Source: a virus
Direction: 5' to 3' (one strand)
DNA length: 20,013 nucleotides
IMG/VR virus record: IMGVR_UViG_3300031963_008590
Coordinates: 1 to 20,013 of that record
A program made the translations under genes and the position numbers. Below the pieces are notes generated by a model. That model worked only from the letters and a program-made list of their open reading frames with translations, was not told the origin of the DNA and made no database searches. Positions 7,022-14,314 of this stretch are shown here, one piece after another (position 1 is the first letter of the stretch; every line of letters starts with the position of its first letter).

Positions 7022-8797
7022 TTATCTGTTCATTCCACCAAATAACCATCCATATTTCATATAATCATCTTTTGACGGTCCTGTATTCATTTTATGTCTT
7101 TCAGACATCATATTTAAGTTAGGTAATACGGGATTGAAATGGACTTGTTGCCCAACACTTTCATTATTACTAACAGTCCATGATTCAATCATCGTTTTTG
7201 TTTTCTCAACAACCTTTTCAAGTTTTTGAAATGACGATTCACCGACATAAATTGCCATAGAGATTGCCATGATTAAATCATCATGTTGTCCTTTTTGGTG
7301 ATCGGGTCTTCCATTAAGATAAATAAAGGTGTTCATTTCGTTATATAATCGAACACTTTTGATTTTGAATCGGTGTCTCACATATTCTTCGAATGCTGCA
7401 ATTATTTGAACTCTCTTATTATTGAAATTAATACCAGGTATTTTATCATGTGCTTTGGGGTTATAAGCCCATATATTAGTTGAATCGACACCATCAATAT
7501 ATAGATTTTTATAACCCAATTCTTGCATTTTCCTTACAGTGGTTATTCCCATACCACCAGTAATATCGACAACACAAAACGCATTATACATCATCCCCCA
7601 TTTGTATGCGATTTCTGCTAAAGCGTCAGGTGGTATTTTTCCAACGTATTCTAATACTTGTTCTCTTTCGTCAAAATCTATGATTTGTATAGAAGAAAAA
7701 TCTTCACTGTCCCCACGAGAGACATCTACCCCCATTATATACTTGTGTCCTTGTTCAGGTTCTTTCCACATCCATAATGAATTTCCCATCATTTTATTAG
7801 GGGCTTCAATAATTGTATTTTGTTTTATATATTCCAATTGTTTTGCGTCAAATACGTTGTCACCTGAACCTAAAAATTCACAATTTAATTCTTGGTTTAT
7901 TTTTCTTTTATCATATTTTAATTTTTTTACCATTTTTTCATACCAAGTAGAACATGGTTTGTAACCTTTGGTAAAATATCCCATTATTTCTTCATAATCC
8001 CTGTGAAATGGGTCTGTGTCGGCAAATGATATATTTTTGGAGTGATCTTTTTCGTCTTTATTTAGTAGATAATCAACCATATCATCTGTTGGAACTAAAA
8101 ACAAATCTTTAGCATATCTTGGGTCTCTCCACCAAAACATTTCAGAGATTTTGAAATTGTTCATCCCTTTTGTTGCCTGATTATATATTTCATAATAAAT
8201 TGGGTCGTAACCATTTGGTGTTGATACAACGATTACTTTACCACCCGTTGATAGGGATGCCATACAAGCAGCCCAAAAATCACCATCTGCTTCGATAAAT
8301 GCCGCCTCATCAAATACAAGTATAGTTGGTGTATAACCCCTTAACGCATCCCTTGATGTTGCAACTGCTTTAACCTCACAACCGTTTGTTAATTTATAAT
8401 GTCTTTGTGAATTTTTTTCAGGTGAAAATCCCGCACCAACCCACTTGGGCCATTGCTCAACAAATGCCCTTATTTTGTTTGCCATCTCCATTGACGTATC
8501 CAATTTGTTGGCAATAATTAGAATTTTTTCGGGTCTTTCTTTTTTTGCAAACACAAGTCTTTTAGAAACCCATGCCGCAGTTACAGTTGATACACCCGCC
8601 TGACGGTATTTCAGTGCTATGTTTTCCTCATATTCCTCATAATCTTTTAGAAGTGATTCTTGGTCTGGAAACAATTCTAATGGAACATACTTTGAGACTG
8701 TATTATCATATGTTTGTAAATACGTTTTGAGCGCATAGGGTGTATTCTTCATACACTTTACGTATTCCAACATCAGTTGTTCTTTTGACAGAGCCAT
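7022..8797 (-). CDS. 17: Large terminase subunit gp17 (packaging ATPase and nuclease)
   Basis: This is the motor that cuts concatemeric DNA and pumps it through the portal. In the N-terminal ATPase domain the P-loop reads LKYRQAGVST (residues 62-71), Walker B ILVFDEAAF has Asp163-Glu164, and a coupling motif VVSTPNG follows near residue 195. In the C-terminal RNase H-like nuclease domain there is a first Asp in MGVDVSRGDSEDF, a middle acid in CVVDITGG, and a final Asp pair in QHDDLIMAIS near residue 515. The length of 591 aa fits T4 gp17 (610 aa). The P-loop has Val where the classical Lys stands and carries Lys63 at its start instead, as in some other terminases. The start at 8797 lies 13 nt after an exact TATTTATA box. 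No small terminase was recognised. Confidence 0.95.
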   Translation of the reverse strand: MALSKEQLMLEYVKCMKNTPYALKTYLQTYDNTVSKYVPLELFPDQESLLKDYEEYEENIALKYRQAGVSTVTAAWVSKRLVFAKKERPEKILIIANKLDTSMEMANKIRAFVEQWPKWVGAGFSPEKNSQRHYKLTNGCEVKAVATSRDALRGYTPTILVFDEAAFIEADGDFWAACMASLSTGGKVIVVSTPNGYDPIYYEIYNQATKGMNNFKISEMFWWRDPRYAKDLFLVPTDDMVDYLLNKDEKDHSKNISFADTDPFHRDYEEIMGYFTKGYKPCSTWYEKMVKKLKYDKRKINQELNCEFLGSGDNVFDAKQLEYIKQNTIIEAPNKMMGNSLWMWKEPEQGHKYIMGVDVSRGDSEDFSSIQIIDFDEREQVLEYVGKIPPDALAEIAYKWGMMYNAFCVVDITGGMGITTVRKMQELGYKNLYIDGVDSTNIWAYNPKAHDKIPGINFNNKRVQIIAAFEEYVRHRFKIKSVRLYNEMNTFIYLNGRPDHQKGQHDDLIMAISMAIYVGESSFQKLEKVVEKTKTMIESWTVSNNESVGQQVHFNPVLPNLNMMSERHKMNTGPSKDDYMKYGWLFGGMNR

Positions 8798-8810
8798 AAA
8801 ATATTTTATA

Positions 8811-8818
8811 TATAAATA
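8811..8818 (-). promoter_or_regulatory. TATTTATA box before terminase gp17
   Basis: Exact octamer on the coding strand, 13 nt before the terminase ATG and immediately after the terminator of the preceding operon. Confidence 0.65.
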
Positions 8819-8820
8819 TC

Positions 8821-8856
8821 AAAAACCCCCAATTATTTTTAATAAGAGGGGGTTCA
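8821..8856 (-). terminator. Intrinsic terminator of the 13149-8873 operon
   Basis: On the minus strand AACCCCC pairs with GGGGGTT, with an inner TTATT / AATAA stem and an AAA loop, followed by a T run. It closes the four-gene operon just before the terminase promoter box. Confidence 0.8.
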
Positions 8857-8872
8857 ATTTAGAATATATATT

Positions 8873-10252
8873 TTATAGTCCTAATCTTGTCAATAAATCA
8901 CCATCGTCATCATCATCGTCATCGTAGTCATCATCGTCATAATTATCACCCTTAAACTTGTTATATTGAGTCTTTGCTTGTTGGAAAATTTGTTCAAATC
9001 TTTGTTTTGCCTTTTGGTTGTCAGACTCATCTTGTGAGACAACATTTGCAATAATATTTTTAAGGAAGTCTTCCGCAGGAATACTATAAAGAATTTGTTC
9101 AAAGAACGGCATATATACTTTACCCTCGTTTTCCAATGTAAGTTCATCAGGTAATAATGTTCTTATTTTTCTAACTAATTCTGCACCTACTCTAAAATTC
9201 ATAGGTTCATTTGACATTGTATCAGTTTGAGAAATTACCTGTCTTGCCATTTCAGGGTCCATATCTTTCCATTGAGCTCGAGATTGAACGATTGAAAACG
9301 CCTTAAATAACTCGTGTAATAAAATGGGAAATATTAATCCATTTGCGTAATAAGTATCATTTGGTTCTTCATCTGCACCTCCCTCATCTTCGTCTTCATC
9401 ACTATCACCTGTGTCCATTTTTCCTGCAGAACCTGCGGCATTTCCACCGAGAGCTTCAATCAAGTCCTCATCTGTAAAATACATTAAATCATTTGCCCCC
9501 ATAATTTTGTTATAAAGCGAATATAAAGATGGATCTATCGCGTCCAACCTATCTTTATACATTTGGTATGCAAATTGTCCTCGTTTCCCTTTTCCTTGAA
9601 TAAGTGCATTTATTACATTACGTTTCTCTATCTCAAGTTGTTTTTGTTCTTCAGGTGTGAGTTCATCTATATCAAAAGAAAAATTTGGTGGTAATTGTAA
9701 TTTTTCAGGTTTTTGTGGTTTCATTTGAAAATCGGAAGGATTGACTCTTTGTTCTCCCAAAAAAGTTAAAATATTTACAAAATCAAACTCATATACGACA
9801 CCACCATTTTTACCTCTTTTTTTAACAACAATTCCTTCAGTAATTGCATCTTCCATACTTGTTGAGTAAGGTATCCAACCTTCTTCTTTTGCCGCTATTT
9901 CAATAGCCAGGTCTCGTAACTGTTCCCTGTGGGCAGGTTCAACACCCATGACACGTCTCACAGCCATCATTTGTTCCATTTGAATTGCTGCCTTTGTGGA
10001 AGGATCAGTTAGATTTCTTTCTGTCCCATAATATCTTTTTACGTAATCAACAATTTCTTTGAAACGTTTTTCTGTCATTCTTTCGACATCTTGTGTACCC
10101 CCTCTGAAAGCTCTATTTTTTGCATAAATTCCTTCTGGATCTTCAATTCGTTGTTGAGTTCTTGGGTGCATTCTTTCAGGATAGTCACCATATTCAACAG
10201 GTGCCTCCTTAACTATTTTCCTTATTAAATTTTCTAATTCGTTTGTTCCCAT
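8873..10252 (-). CDS. Unrecognised 459-aa protein, putative virion component
   Basis: I do not recognise a family. The N-terminus NELENLIRKIVKEAP is a short amphipathic helix. Residues 25-200 are mixed helix rich in charged residues (KRFKEIVDYVKRYYGTERN). An acidic linker lies near 285-300, a helical domain runs near 300-420 (LIFPILLHELFKAFSIVQSR), and the end is an almost pure Asp run (YDDDDYDDDDDDDGD) before LLTRLGL. There is no signal peptide or strong membrane helix. It is the last gene of a four-gene operon and starts 2 nt after the stop of the preceding gene. Its place beside the terminase and its size suggest a structural or head-filling protein, but this is positional inference. The Asp run is coded by GAT/GAC repeats that could slip. 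Confidence 0.82.
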   Translation of the reverse strand: MGTNELENLIRKIVKEAPVEYGDYPERMHPRTQQRIEDPEGIYAKNRAFRGGTQDVERMTEKRFKEIVDYVKRYYGTERNLTDPSTKAAIQMEQMMAVRRVMGVEPAHREQLRDLAIEIAAKEEGWIPYSTSMEDAITEGIVVKKRGKNGGVVYEFDFVNILTFLGEQRVNPSDFQMKPQKPEKLQLPPNFSFDIDELTPEEQKQLEIEKRNVINALIQGKGKRGQFAYQMYKDRLDAIDPSLYSLYNKIMGANDLMYFTDEDLIEALGGNAAGSAGKMDTGDSDEDEDEGGADEEPNDTYYANGLIFPILLHELFKAFSIVQSRAQWKDMDPEMARQVISQTDTMSNEPMNFRVGAELVRKIRTLLPDELTLENEGKVYMPFFEQILYSIPAEDFLKNIIANVVSQDESDNQKAKQRFEQIFQQAKTQYNKFKGDNYDDDDYDDDDDDDGDLLTRLGL

Positions 10253-10254
10253 CG

Positions 10255-11232
10255 TTACATTTTAACTGCTTGTTTAATTGCCATCATGAAGTCACTCTTT
10301 TGTTTCTCAACACCTGCTTTTGGTTTTTCTTTAACACCAGGATTAGGATCCTTAAAAGGATTTTGTCTTTTTCTTTCTTTAGTTCCTGGTTTTGTTTTGG
10401 TTCTTTCCTTTTCTTTGGTGTCAGCTTTTGGTTTTTCTTTAACACCAGGATTAGGATCCTTAAAAGGATTTTGTCTTTTTCTTTCTTTAGTTCCTGGTTT
10501 TGTTTTAGTTCTTTCCTTTTCTTTTGTATCCTCCTCTAAAGATTTTCCCATTGAGTATAATTTTCCGATTGGTGTTTTCATTCCTTTTTGTTCTATACCT
10601 GATTCTTTAGAAAACATAGACATTTTTTTTGGATTTTTCAAAATCATACTTTCCAAATTATCAACTTTTTCCATTACGGTTTGAATGATTTCTTTTTTTG
10701 ACATTGTGGGCTCAATGTGTTTTTCAATCATTTCAAAAATCTTATCTTCTAAATATTTTTGATACGCCTCATCTGTTCTATTTTTCTTGTATTTTACAGT
10801 TTTTTCAGGGTGTATTTTTTCAGGCCTATTTTTGTAATCCATTTTTTTTGTGGATTTAGCAAACTCATCTCTCATTTTACACCATTTTTTTTCTTCCTTT
10901 GTTTTACCCGCACCACATTTTGCAAAAAACAATTTTTGTTGTGCTTTAGATGCAAATCTTTCAGAAAGTTCCGTTTCTTTCATTGGTGTCGCTGTAGTCT
11001 TTCCTCCAGTAGTATCTATTTCAACACCGTTAATCATAGTTTTAGAACCAGGTTTTACCAAATATTTTGTTGTTGTTATTGTTTGTGGTGTTGTATTTTG
11101 AGGGACTTGTGCTTGTTCCTTCATAACAAACTTATTAGCTAACAACGCTATTTGATTTTTATTCATTTTTGATATGGTATTGAAATGAATACCATTCTCC
11201 AAAAGAATATCAATATCTCTTTTAGTTTTCAT
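10255..11232 (-). CDS. Basic repeat-containing protein, 325 aa, unrecognised
   Basis: I do not recognise a family. The N-terminal 40 residues are helical. A block SKAQQKLFFAKCGAGKTKEEKKWCKMRDEFAKS (written here in parts: SKAQQKLFFAKC, then KEEKKWCKMRDEFAKS) near residues 93-125 has two Cys and resembles short basic modules seen in phage structural proteins. A helical region runs to about 230. Two identical 36-residue units rich in Lys, Arg, Thr and Pro follow, and the C-terminus is FMMAIKQAVKM. The protein is strongly basic, in contrast with its acidic neighbours, so binding to DNA or to the acidic core proteins is possible. Its start overlaps the end of the upstream 135-aa gene by 11 nt, indicating coupling. 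Confidence 0.8.
   Translation of the reverse strand: MKTKRDIDILLENGIHFNTISKMNKNQIALLANKFVMKEQAQVPQNTTPQTITTTKYLVKPGSKTMINGVEIDTTGGKTTATPMKETELSERFASKAQQKLFFAKCGAGKTKEEKKWCKMRDEFAKSTKKMDYKNRPEKIHPEKTVKYKKNRTDEAYQKYLEDKIFEMIEKHIEPTMSKKEIIQTVMEKVDNLESMILKNPKKMSMFSKESGIEQKGMKTPIGKLYSMGKSLEEDTKEKERTKTKPGTKERKRQNPFKDPNPGVKEKPKADTKEKERTKTKPGTKERKRQNPFKDPNPGVKEKPKAGVEKQKSDFMMAIKQAVKM
10316..10531 (-). repeat. Two 108-bp in-frame tandem repeats
   Basis: Two adjacent 108-bp units, 10316-10423 and 10424-10531, differ at only about four bases by eye. Each encodes the same 36 residues (DTKEKERTKTKPG ... VKEKPKA). The differences within codons I compared (GAC/GAT, ACC/ACA, ACC/ACT) are synonymous, which points to a recent duplication with the protein sequence conserved. 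Confidence 0.92.
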
Positions 11233-11629
11233 ATACTACTTTTTTTTCGAACTCTAAAATGAAATCTCTTTCATACAATTTATCTTTAACAGTTTTTTCA
11301 TCGTCACCAAACTTGAAAACTAATCTTTTGACTAATGAAAAATCTATTTCTTCTTCCTTTTCCCAACCTAACGCAATTACCCCGTCCATTGCATCTTGAA
11401 CAGAAAAGACATCAGAATTCTGAACTAAATCTAATGTAATTTCACCGTTTGTCAAAACACCAACCTTTGTCACATTCTCAATATCAGGGGGACTTGGATA
11501 ACCGTTTGCGGGTCTTGCTTCCCAATTTTCACCCCAAACATTGTCTATGGATTCTGAAAATATAAATTCATAAATGTTTTCACCTCTATAATTAGAGCCA
11601 AGTCCATTTATGTATATTAAATAATTCAT
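11222..11629 (-). CDS. Unrecognised 135-aa protein of a T4-like phage operon
   Basis: The family is not one I can name. The protein opens with MNYLIYINGLGSNYRGENIYEFIFSE (in parts: MNYLIYINGLGSNYRG, then ENIYEFIFSE), continues with GENWEARPANGYPSPP and the strand-helix segment ITLDLVQNSDVFSVQDAMDG, then IALGWEKEEEIDF, and ends with FKFGDDEKTVKDKLYERDF. It is a compact alpha/beta protein without a signal or membrane segment. I have the impression that similar proteins occur in other marine T4-like phages, but with no known function. The ATG overlaps the stop of the upstream gene in an ATGA junction, and its own stop overlaps the next start, so it sits in the middle of a coupled operon. Confidence 0.82.
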   Translation of the reverse strand: MNYLIYINGLGSNYRGENIYEFIFSESIDNVWGENWEARPANGYPSPPDIENVTKVGVLTNGEITLDLVQNSDVFSVQDAMDGVIALGWEKEEEIDFSLVKRLVFKFGDDEKTVKDKLYERDFILEFEKKVVYEN

Positions 11630-13149
11630 ATTACGTAACCCTCTACTGTAACTTTTGTTTTAACAAATCCTTCATCAAAAATCAAACTACCTTTATTAGT
11701 TTTACCAACCAATTTTGATGTAGGATTTTTTTTCATATACATCAATGCGGCATTTTTTTGTGTGGTGTTTTCAGACAAAGTAACTATTCTTTTATGATAT
11801 TTACTTTTTCTTGTCTCTTCCTCCATCTTTCTTGTAATTTTCTTTTCTTCCTCGTTGATAATTTCTTTCTTGGTTTTTTTGAAATAGTTACTGATGATAC
11901 CACCAACTTTTGATTCACCAAATGTTCCGTGTTCCAAATGGTTGTATACGTTTCTTGGTTTTCTTGCGCCATGCCTTGGGTATTCTTCTTCCTCATTAAA
12001 AGCGTCCATACCAGCCATCTTATCATACATAGCCCCTGCGTATTTGTTACTAACACTTTTAGTTATAGCATCACCCAAGTTCATAATTTCATCTAACTCA
12101 CTGTGGTTGTATTCAGACATTTCACCTCCTTCTGGTGGTTCGGGTGAAGACTCTTCTCCCTCTTCAGGCATTGTTTCTCCTTCCATAGGTGGTTCCTCCT
12201 CCATGTCAGTATCTTCCATGTCCTCATCACCTTCGTCACTTTCCTCGTCTTCATCAAACTCTCCTTCTAATCTTGATGTAATTTCCTCAATATCGTCTTC
12301 ATCTAACAAATCAACATCTAATGCGGATAAAATAGAGTTAATGATGTATTTTACATCATTCGGATCCATGTCGTCCTCCGTATTAAACTTTCTAATTTTT
12401 TGTGCTAATTTTCCTGTAAGTTTCTGAATTACTTTGAAAGACGTTGCCTCATCCTTTTTGGGTTTCTTCTCCTTTTCTTCCTCATCACCCATTTCCATGT
12501 CCTCATCACCCATTTCCATGTCCATGTCCATGTCTTGTTCTGGTTCCATAGGTTCTCCTTCAGGTGGTGTTTCCCCTGTTGGTTCCATAGGTTCTGTTGG
12601 TGTTTCTTCTGCACCCATTGGTGGTGGTGTTCCACCAGTATCTGCAGGTGGCGGTGCCATATCCACGGTTGGTGCGGGAGGTGCAGGTAAAGGTTCTGCT
12701 GCCGACGGAGGGGGAGGTAATTCCTCACCACCTGTCATTTCAGGTGCAGGAGCAGATGTTTTTTTACCAGGTAATTTTAGTTTATACTTTTTTTTTTGCT
12801 CCGAAAAAAGTGACATACCTTCTTCATTTTCATACAACACATTGAACTCTTTAGCCATAAGGTTAAGTTTTTTCAATGCCTGTGAATAAGAAGAAAAATA
12901 TTTCCTATTTTGTATAGGTTCTATATAATCACTCGTAGATTCGTTCAATCCTTGTTTAATGATATATCCTGACTTTTCTTTTATTATGAAATAAGAATTA
13001 CCATCGGCAAGTTCTGTCGAATATACTGTAGCTTTATTTTCATTAATTGGATTAGGTATATTTTCATTATAAGTAGCGATTTCCATAATCCTACGAATTT
13101 TATCCATTCCTTGAAGTTTTTCACTTCCGATAGGTTTTAATCCTCCCAT
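11626..13149 (-). CDS. Acidic Pro-rich 507-aa protein, putative prohead or virion protein
   Basis: No family is recognised. The start is set at the ATG at 13149 (MGGLKPIGSEK), because an upstream in-frame ATG at 13197 would place the promoter box inside the coding region. Residues 1-130 form a small domain that includes KIRRIMEIATYNEN, a possible gp21 cleavage site (Ile-Met-Glu). Residues about 145-235 are Pro, Glu and Met-rich low complexity with MDMDMEMGDEDMEMG. A helical segment follows (FKVIQKLTGKLAQKIRKF) with YIINSILSALDVDLLDEDD. A second acidic run and a basic C-terminal part with KITRKMEEETRKSKYHKR complete it. The acidic Met-rich region resembles that of the gp22-like scaffold. It heads a four-gene operon running to 8873. 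A core or internal head role is inferred only from composition. Confidence 0.8.
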   Translation of the reverse strand: MGGLKPIGSEKLQGMDKIRRIMEIATYNENIPNPINENKATVYSTELADGNSYFIIKEKSGYIIKQGLNESTSDYIEPIQNRKYFSSYSQALKKLNLMAKEFNVLYENEEGMSLFSEQKKKYKLKLPGKKTSAPAPEMTGGEELPPPPSAAEPLPAPPAPTVDMAPPPADTGGTPPPMGAEETPTEPMEPTGETPPEGEPMEPEQDMDMDMEMGDEDMEMGDEEEKEKKPKKDEATSFKVIQKLTGKLAQKIRKFNTEDDMDPNDVKYIINSILSALDVDLLDEDDIEEITSRLEGEFDEDEESDEGDEDMEDTDMEEEPPMEGETMPEEGEESSPEPPEGGEMSEYNHSELDEIMNLGDAITKSVSNKYAGAMYDKMAGMDAFNEEEEYPRHGARKPRNVYNHLEHGTFGESKVGGIISNYFKKTKKEIINEEEKKITRKMEEETRKSKYHKRIVTLSENTTQKNAALMYMKKNPTSKLVGKTNKGSLIFDEGFVKTKVTVEGYVI

Positions 13150-13179
13150 ATTATTTTTTTTTGATAAAATTATTTTCTT

Positions 13180-13187
13180 AATAAATA
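13180..13187 (-). promoter_or_regulatory. TATTTATT box before the 507-aa gene
   Basis: Seven of eight match on the coding strand, 30 nt before the ATG at 13149. Its position argues against the longer reading that begins at 13197. Confidence 0.5.
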
Positions 13188-13222
13188 TATCATACACACA
13201 GATTATTTATCATTATTAAAAA

Positions 13223-13978
13223 TTATTGATTCATAGACAATTTTTTGTCTATTAGCTCAACTGATTTATTATGTAGCTTCTCAATATAACCGTTCCTTCG
13301 TAATATTTTGAACACCAAATTCTCAACAGAGTATTCGCCATTTTTTTCTAATCCAGATGTTCTAAATTTTTTCAATTTGTCTTTATATTTTTTTACTATA
13401 TTTTTTGCCGTTTCTAAATCGTCATCATCAATTGAGTCTATAAGGGTGTCAATATTTTTCATCCATTCCCTTGCTTTACTCAATATTAGTTTTTTATCTA
13501 TCTCAACATTTTCTTTCTTTGGGTTATTTGCCCATTCATCAAACAGTATCGAATAAACTCCACTACTGAAGTGTGTTTCGGTTTCATTTTGAACGTATAG
13601 CTCAACTTCATAACCTTTTATTCTAATGTCATGTTTGTCATTAAATATCATTTTTTTCAGTGTGAATAACTTTTCGTATAAGTCAATTTGACTTTCATCA
13701 TACTGTTGGAAATTTGCGACAATATGTAAATCAAAGTCTGAATACTTCGACCAATTGTAGTTTGCTAATGAACCTGTAAGAATTATATCAGTAACAATTA
13801 TATCAACGTCCAAAAATTCAATAAACTCATACGCTATTTCAAGAAGTCTATTTCTAATTTCAGGTTTTAATTTAAGTTCTTGTCCATCAGAGTCCTTCGG
13901 ATTTCCTTCAGGTGAAACCCAAACTTTAGGATTTAACTCTTTTTGAGGTATAAAACTTTTAATAATATCATTATTCAT
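13223..13978 (-). CDS. Nucleotidyltransferase-fold protein
   Basis: A 251-aa protein of the polymerase-beta-like nucleotidyltransferase superfamily. The signature ILTGSLANYNWSKYSDFDLH carries the Gly69-Ser70 loop and the paired metal ligands Asp81 and Asp83. A plausible third carboxylate is Glu126 in YEVELYV on the next strand. A helical C-terminal domain follows (residues 150-250). The active-site residues are intact, so it is probably catalytic, transferring an NMP to an unknown target; kinase- or tRNA-directed roles cannot be told apart from sequence. The start could be TTG at 13981, but ATG at 13978 is preferred. The TATTTATA box ends only 4 nt before that ATG. It sits between structural and host-directed genes and the KTSC gene upstream. 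Confidence 0.85.
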   Translation of the reverse strand: MNNDIIKSFIPQKELNPKVWVSPEGNPKDSDGQELKLKPEIRNRLLEIAYEFIEFLDVDIIVTDIILTGSLANYNWSKYSDFDLHIVANFQQYDESQIDLYEKLFTLKKMIFNDKHDIRIKGYEVELYVQNETETHFSSGVYSILFDEWANNPKKENVEIDKKLILSKAREWMKNIDTLIDSIDDDDLETAKNIVKKYKDKLKKFRTSGLEKNGEYSVENLVFKILRRNGYIEKLHNKSVELIDKKLSMNQ

Positions 13979-13982
13979 CAAA

Positions 13983-13990
13983 TATAAATA
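13983..13990 (-). promoter_or_regulatory. TATTTATA box before the nucleotidyltransferase gene
   Basis: Exact octamer on the coding strand, only 4 nt before the ATG. The bases TATATTTG that overlap it also fit the host -7 consensus TAnnTTTG. If either is the -10-like element, the transcript would be nearly leaderless. Confidence 0.5.
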
Positions 13991-14004
13991 GTAGTGAAAA
14001 TGAA

Positions 14005-14250
14005 TTAGTCCAATTTCTTATACTTAAAGGTTCTTGATATGCTTTTGTTGAAGAATGAACCTTGGGATTTTGCGGTTCTGAATTGTGTATAAATTTGGTG
14101 AGGAACATCTTCGTATTCATACTTAATACCATTCTTAAATTCCGTTATTAATTTTTTGGTTTCCGTATCGTATTCCGTTCTTACTAAATTAGAGGAATCT
14201 ATTTCATTTATTATTTTTGTCCCTAAAATTTGTTCTTTTGTTATTGCCAT
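14005..14250 (-). CDS. KTSC-domain protein, 81 aa
   Basis: The protein consists of one KTSC domain. The diagnostic order is present: SSNLVRTEYDTETKKLITEF (residues 18-37), NGIKYEYEDVPHQIYTQF, and AKSQGSFFNKSISRTFKYKKL at the end (residues 60-80, given in two overlapping readings). KTSC domains are small beta-rich modules found in many phages and bacteria and in some lysyl-tRNA synthetases; the molecular function is not established. The start is placed at 14250 (MAITKEQILG) and not at the in-frame ATG at 14310, because a terminator and the promoter box lie between the two. It is followed by the nucleotidyltransferase gene after 26 nt. Confidence 0.88.
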   Translation of the reverse strand: MAITKEQILGTKIINEIDSSNLVRTEYDTETKKLITEFKNGIKYEYEDVPHQIYTQFRTAKSQGSFFNKSISRTFKYKKLD

Positions 14251-14265
14251 AATTTTTCTTATAAA

Positions 14266-14273
14266 GATAAATA
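14266..14273 (-). promoter_or_regulatory. TATTTATC box before the KTSC gene
   Basis: Seven of eight match on the coding strand, 15 nt before the ATG at 14250 and directly downstream of a terminator. Confidence 0.45.
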
Positions 14274-14277
14274 CAGG

Positions 14278-14307
14278 TAAAAAAAAATCCACCGTTTCCG
14301 ATGGATT
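14278..14307 (-). terminator. Intrinsic terminator after the UVR gene
   Basis: On the minus strand a 9-bp stem AATCCATCG / CGGTGGATT with one G-U pair closes a GAAA tetraloop and is followed by nine T. It separates the UVR gene from the KTSC gene. Confidence 0.85.
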
Positions 14308-14314
14308 CATTTTA

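Noticed and set aside
7314-7325. TATTTATC-like octamer inside the terminase gene
   Set aside because: One-mismatch copies are expected by chance in A/T-rich DNA; this one precedes no gene start.
8884-8942. Trinucleotide repeat resembling a short tandem array
   Set aside because: It encodes the Asp run at the C-terminus of the 459-aa protein and is ordinary low-complexity coding sequence.
10243-10684. Phe-rich plus-strand frames with internal repeats
   Set aside because: Antisense to the Lys-rich repeat gene; the repetition is the shadow of the 108-bp duplication.
12434-12889. Ser/Gly-rich plus-strand open frame
   Set aside because: Antisense shadow of the acidic Pro-rich region of the 507-aa gene.
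13150-13197. Upstream start of the 507-aa gene
   Set aside because: The extra 16 residues would be coded by the TATTTATT box and its flank.
14251-14310. Upstream start of the KTSC gene
   Set aside because: The interval holds an intrinsic terminator and a promoter box, and the extension is not part of the KTSC domain.
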